From: Treponema sp.
GTDB taxonomy: Bacteria > Spirochaetota > Spirochaetia > Treponematales > Breznakiellaceae
NCBI GenBank assembly: GCA_031269405.1
Contig: JAISZE010000128.1
Location: 1 to 33,640, forward strand
Reading direction: 5' to 3'
DNA length: 33,640 nt
A program made the translations under genes and the position numbers. Position 1 is the stretch's first letter. Each line of letters starts with the position of its first letter. Shown here one piece after another: positions 32,121 to 33,640 of the stretch. Under the pieces are notes generated by a model that made no database searches, was not told where the DNA came from, and worked only from the letters and a program-made list of their open reading frames with translations.

Positions 32121-33391
32121 GGGATTGGGAAAAAGAAATCATCGGCGTTTTTGTCAGCCGTTATTTTGCCTCAGTCGTCCCGGCAGGGGCAGAGGAGCGG
32201 AATGCCATCAGGCTCCGTTCCCTTTCGATATTCCCTGATTTTGACGCCGCATCTCCTGATGAAAAAGAATCCTACCTTGAAGCAGCGGAAGCGCTGGAAA
32301 ACCGGGGGCTTTTACACCTGAGATGGGAGAAGAGGAACAAAAGGAGCAGGCTTAAAACCCTTATGTGTACTAATTTTGAAAAGCTTTTTGAGGAAGCTGA
32401 CAGCAGGTATCCCAAGACTGAGGTAAAAGAAATCCGTTCAATGCTTGCCGGTAAGATCCAGGCGCTCAGGGATTCGGTCAATGACAGGGAAAAGAGCCAC
32501 TCGTCTGTCCGTAAGGTTCTTTTGTTTCTGGACTGGTTCTCTGAACATTTTGATTCCCGGGAAATCAGCAGGGGCATGAACCAGGAAACCGTGGCTGAGT
32601 TTGTACGGCTTCTGGAAGTTTTTCTTCTTGACGCTGAAAGGCTGGAAACGGTAACCACCCGTGCTCTGTCGATTGAGCTGTACCATAATTCAAAACGTCT
32701 GGAAAACCTGGTAGGTTATTGCGCCCTCTCTTTATCCAGGGCCAGAAAAAACGGTATCCCTGTTCCTGATTTTTCGTTTATGCGGCGATCCTACCCGGAA
32801 ACTATGATTGCAGGGAAAATCGTTTTTGAATACCCCGGACAAAGTTCGATACCGCCTCTGGTCAATGCATCAGGGCATATACTTGGCCTTCCCCTTAAAC
32901 ATGCTGCGGAAATACAGCGCATCGGGACCGTAGACGGTAAAGAAAATCCCCTGGTTTTGACCATTGAAAACAAAGAAACTTTTTATATTTTTGCTGACAT
33001 TCAAAACCGCCGTAACAACAAACATCTTGCCAGGTACGATTGTTTTCTTTATATAGGAGGCTACCCCAACCAGGCCGCAGCCGCCATGATCCGGGTTCTT
33101 GCGGCATCGGGCTTTGTGTTTCACCACGCAGGCGACCTTGACCCGGATGGCATCTTCATCTTTCAGAGCATTGCCGACATCGCTGAAAAACCCGTCATCC
33201 CGGTACACATGAACGCCGCCGTCTTTGACCGCTACCTCTCCTGGGCCCGCCCGCTTACGCAAACCATGATCCGCAAGCTGGAAAGGATTCGCGCAGATAC
33301 CATAGCCGTTCCGGGACTCTCTGAACTGCTGCGCCGTATTAAGGAAACCCGCCGCGGGGTAGAACAGGAAATTATTGACTACCGGGATTAG
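32117..33391 (+). CDS. jetD: Wadjet nuclease subunit JetD (Toprim, DUF2220 type)
   Basis: A 424-residue topoisomerase-VI-like nuclease, the subunit that cuts plasmids once JetABC has loaded. The N-terminal half is helical and charged (ERNAIRLRSLSIF...KLFEEADSRYP), probably an arm and winged-helix region for DNA and JetA contacts. The C-terminal half is a Toprim domain: Glu284 in VLTIENKETF, the acidic motif GDLDPDG with Asp340 and Asp342, and the family-ending GVEQEIID at 414-421. The motifs are intact, so the nuclease should be active. ATG at 32117 in ATGA overlap with jetC. No terminator is evident in the 41 nt before the convergent tRNA gene. Confidence 0.88.
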   Translation: MRDWEKEIIGVFVSRYFASVVPAGAEERNAIRLRSLSIFPDFDAASPDEKESYLEAAEALENRGLLHLRWEKRNKRSRLKTLMCTNFEKLFEEADSRYPKTEVKEIRSMLAGKIQALRDSVNDREKSHSSVRKVLLFLDWFSEHFDSREISRGMNQETVAEFVRLLEVFLLDAERLETVTTRALSIELYHNSKRLENLVGYCALSLSRARKNGIPVPDFSFMRRSYPETMIAGKIVFEYPGQSSIPPLVNASGHILGLPLKHAAEIQRIGTVDGKENPLVLTIENKETFYIFADIQNRRNNKHLARYDCFLYIGGYPNQAAAAMIRVLAASGFVFHHAGDLDPDGIFIFQSIADIAEKPVIPVHMNAAVFDRYLSWARPLTQTMIRKLERIRADTIAVPGLSELLRRIKETRRGVEQEIIDYRD

Positions 33392-33432
33392 ACAGCGTAT
33401 AAACCTTAGGCACAGGACCTTATAGGATCGGT

Positions 33433-33515
33433 TACCGGCGAAGAGACTTGAACTCTTACATCCTCGCGGACAGCAGATTTTGAGTCTGCCGTGTCTACCA
33501 TTCCACCACGCCGGC
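33433..33515 (-). tRNA. tRNA-Leu (CAA anticodon)
   Basis: An 83-nt class II tRNA on the minus strand. The acceptor arms GCCGGCG and CGCCGGT pair (the first pair is G-U), with a discriminator A and no encoded CCA. The D arm is GTGG...CAC; the anticodon stem GCAGA/TCTGC encloses CTCAAAA, so the anticodon is CAA, reading UUG. A long variable arm (TCC-GCGA-GGA) and a T arm with AAGAG/CTCTT around TTCAAGT complete the fold. It converges with jetD and may be the boundary of the Wadjet island. Confidence 0.93.
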
Positions 33516-33590
33516 TCTTGCGCCGCGTTAAGCCGTCTAACGGCAGGCCTGTTTTAGCAGACCCTGCATGCGGCAAAAGCGCTGTTTTGA

Positions 33591-33620
33591 ACTATACCCC
33601 AAAGGCCGCATCTTTTACAA
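33591..33620 (-). promoter_or_regulatory. Candidate promoter of the tRNA-Leu gene
   Basis: Minus strand: TTGTAA (33620-33615), 18 nt, TATAGT (33596-33591). Transcription would start near 33584, about 70 nt upstream of the tRNA 5' end. The segment between contains a small dyad, GCCGT/ACGGC, at 33532-33544. Confidence 0.5.
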
Positions 33621-33640
33621 GAGGACCATCCGCATCCACC

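Noticed and set aside
1..33640. CRISPR array, insertion sequence, prophage or rRNA genes
   Set aside because: No regularly spaced repeats, transposase, integrase, phage structural genes or rRNA sequence were seen on either strand.

Overview
The window looks like a chromosomal segment of a spirochaete, most likely a host-associated Treponema of the termite-gut type (inference; nothing here is a species marker). The pointers are a second, divergent FliG of the kind spirochaetes carry, a short Smc, large families of MalT-like and PocR-AraC regulators, moderately GC-rich coding sequence with very AT-rich promoter gaps, and good sigma-70-type promoters. I found no insertion sequence, integrase, CRISPR array, rRNA or replication origin.

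Layout. 1-4596: a small DUF3783 gene on the plus strand, then on the minus strand a FliG-like gene translationally coupled (ATGA) to an M16C presequence-protease-like gene that carries one in-frame TGA. 4597-16052: a plus-strand regulatory block. A near-consensus promoter and a 118-nt leader with a perfect hairpin precede three tandem MalT-like STAND ATPases, the first lacking its DNA-binding domain; two overlapping PocR-AraC regulators follow, and then a lone corrinoid-type protein whose cobalamin-binding motifs are degraded. 16049-19136: minus-strand DEAD-box RNA helicase and a lone sugar-type ABC ATPase, separated by a bidirectional terminator. 19137-19399: AT-rich, probably curved spacer. 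19400-22429: smc, without a recognisable hinge. 22430-22695: spacer with a 17-bp perfect hairpin, an inverted pair of a repeat unit and a 16-nt poly-G run. 22696-25344: minus-strand thrC-mscS pair. 25404-26552: DUF362 protein with two 4Fe-4S clusters. 26696-33391: a complete four-gene Wadjet anti-plasmid operon (jetABCD, type III by its JetA), every junction a 4-nt overlap, ending beside a convergent tRNA-Leu(CAA).

How the genes work together. The Wadjet genes form one defence machine: JetA (kleisin), JetB and JetC (SMC ATPase) form a motor, and JetD is the Toprim nuclease that cuts small circular DNA. The 4818-16052 block reads as a sensing cascade: three signal-transducing ATPases, two small-molecule-sensing AraC regulators and a corrinoid-fold protein that may be a ligand sensor rather than a methyl carrier. 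It contains no metabolic enzyme or transporter, so its targets must lie elsewhere. Several minus- and plus-strand genes (DEAD-box helicase, thrC, jetA) appear to be transcribed from, or nearly from, their start codons without a Shine-Dalgarno sequence.

Most remarkable points: the in-frame TGA in the M16C peptidase, the MalT-like trio with one member lacking its HTH, the corrinoid protein without its cobalt-ligating histidine, the hinge-less Smc, the repeat unit shared by the smc 3' end and the region upstream of jetA, and the Wadjet operon.
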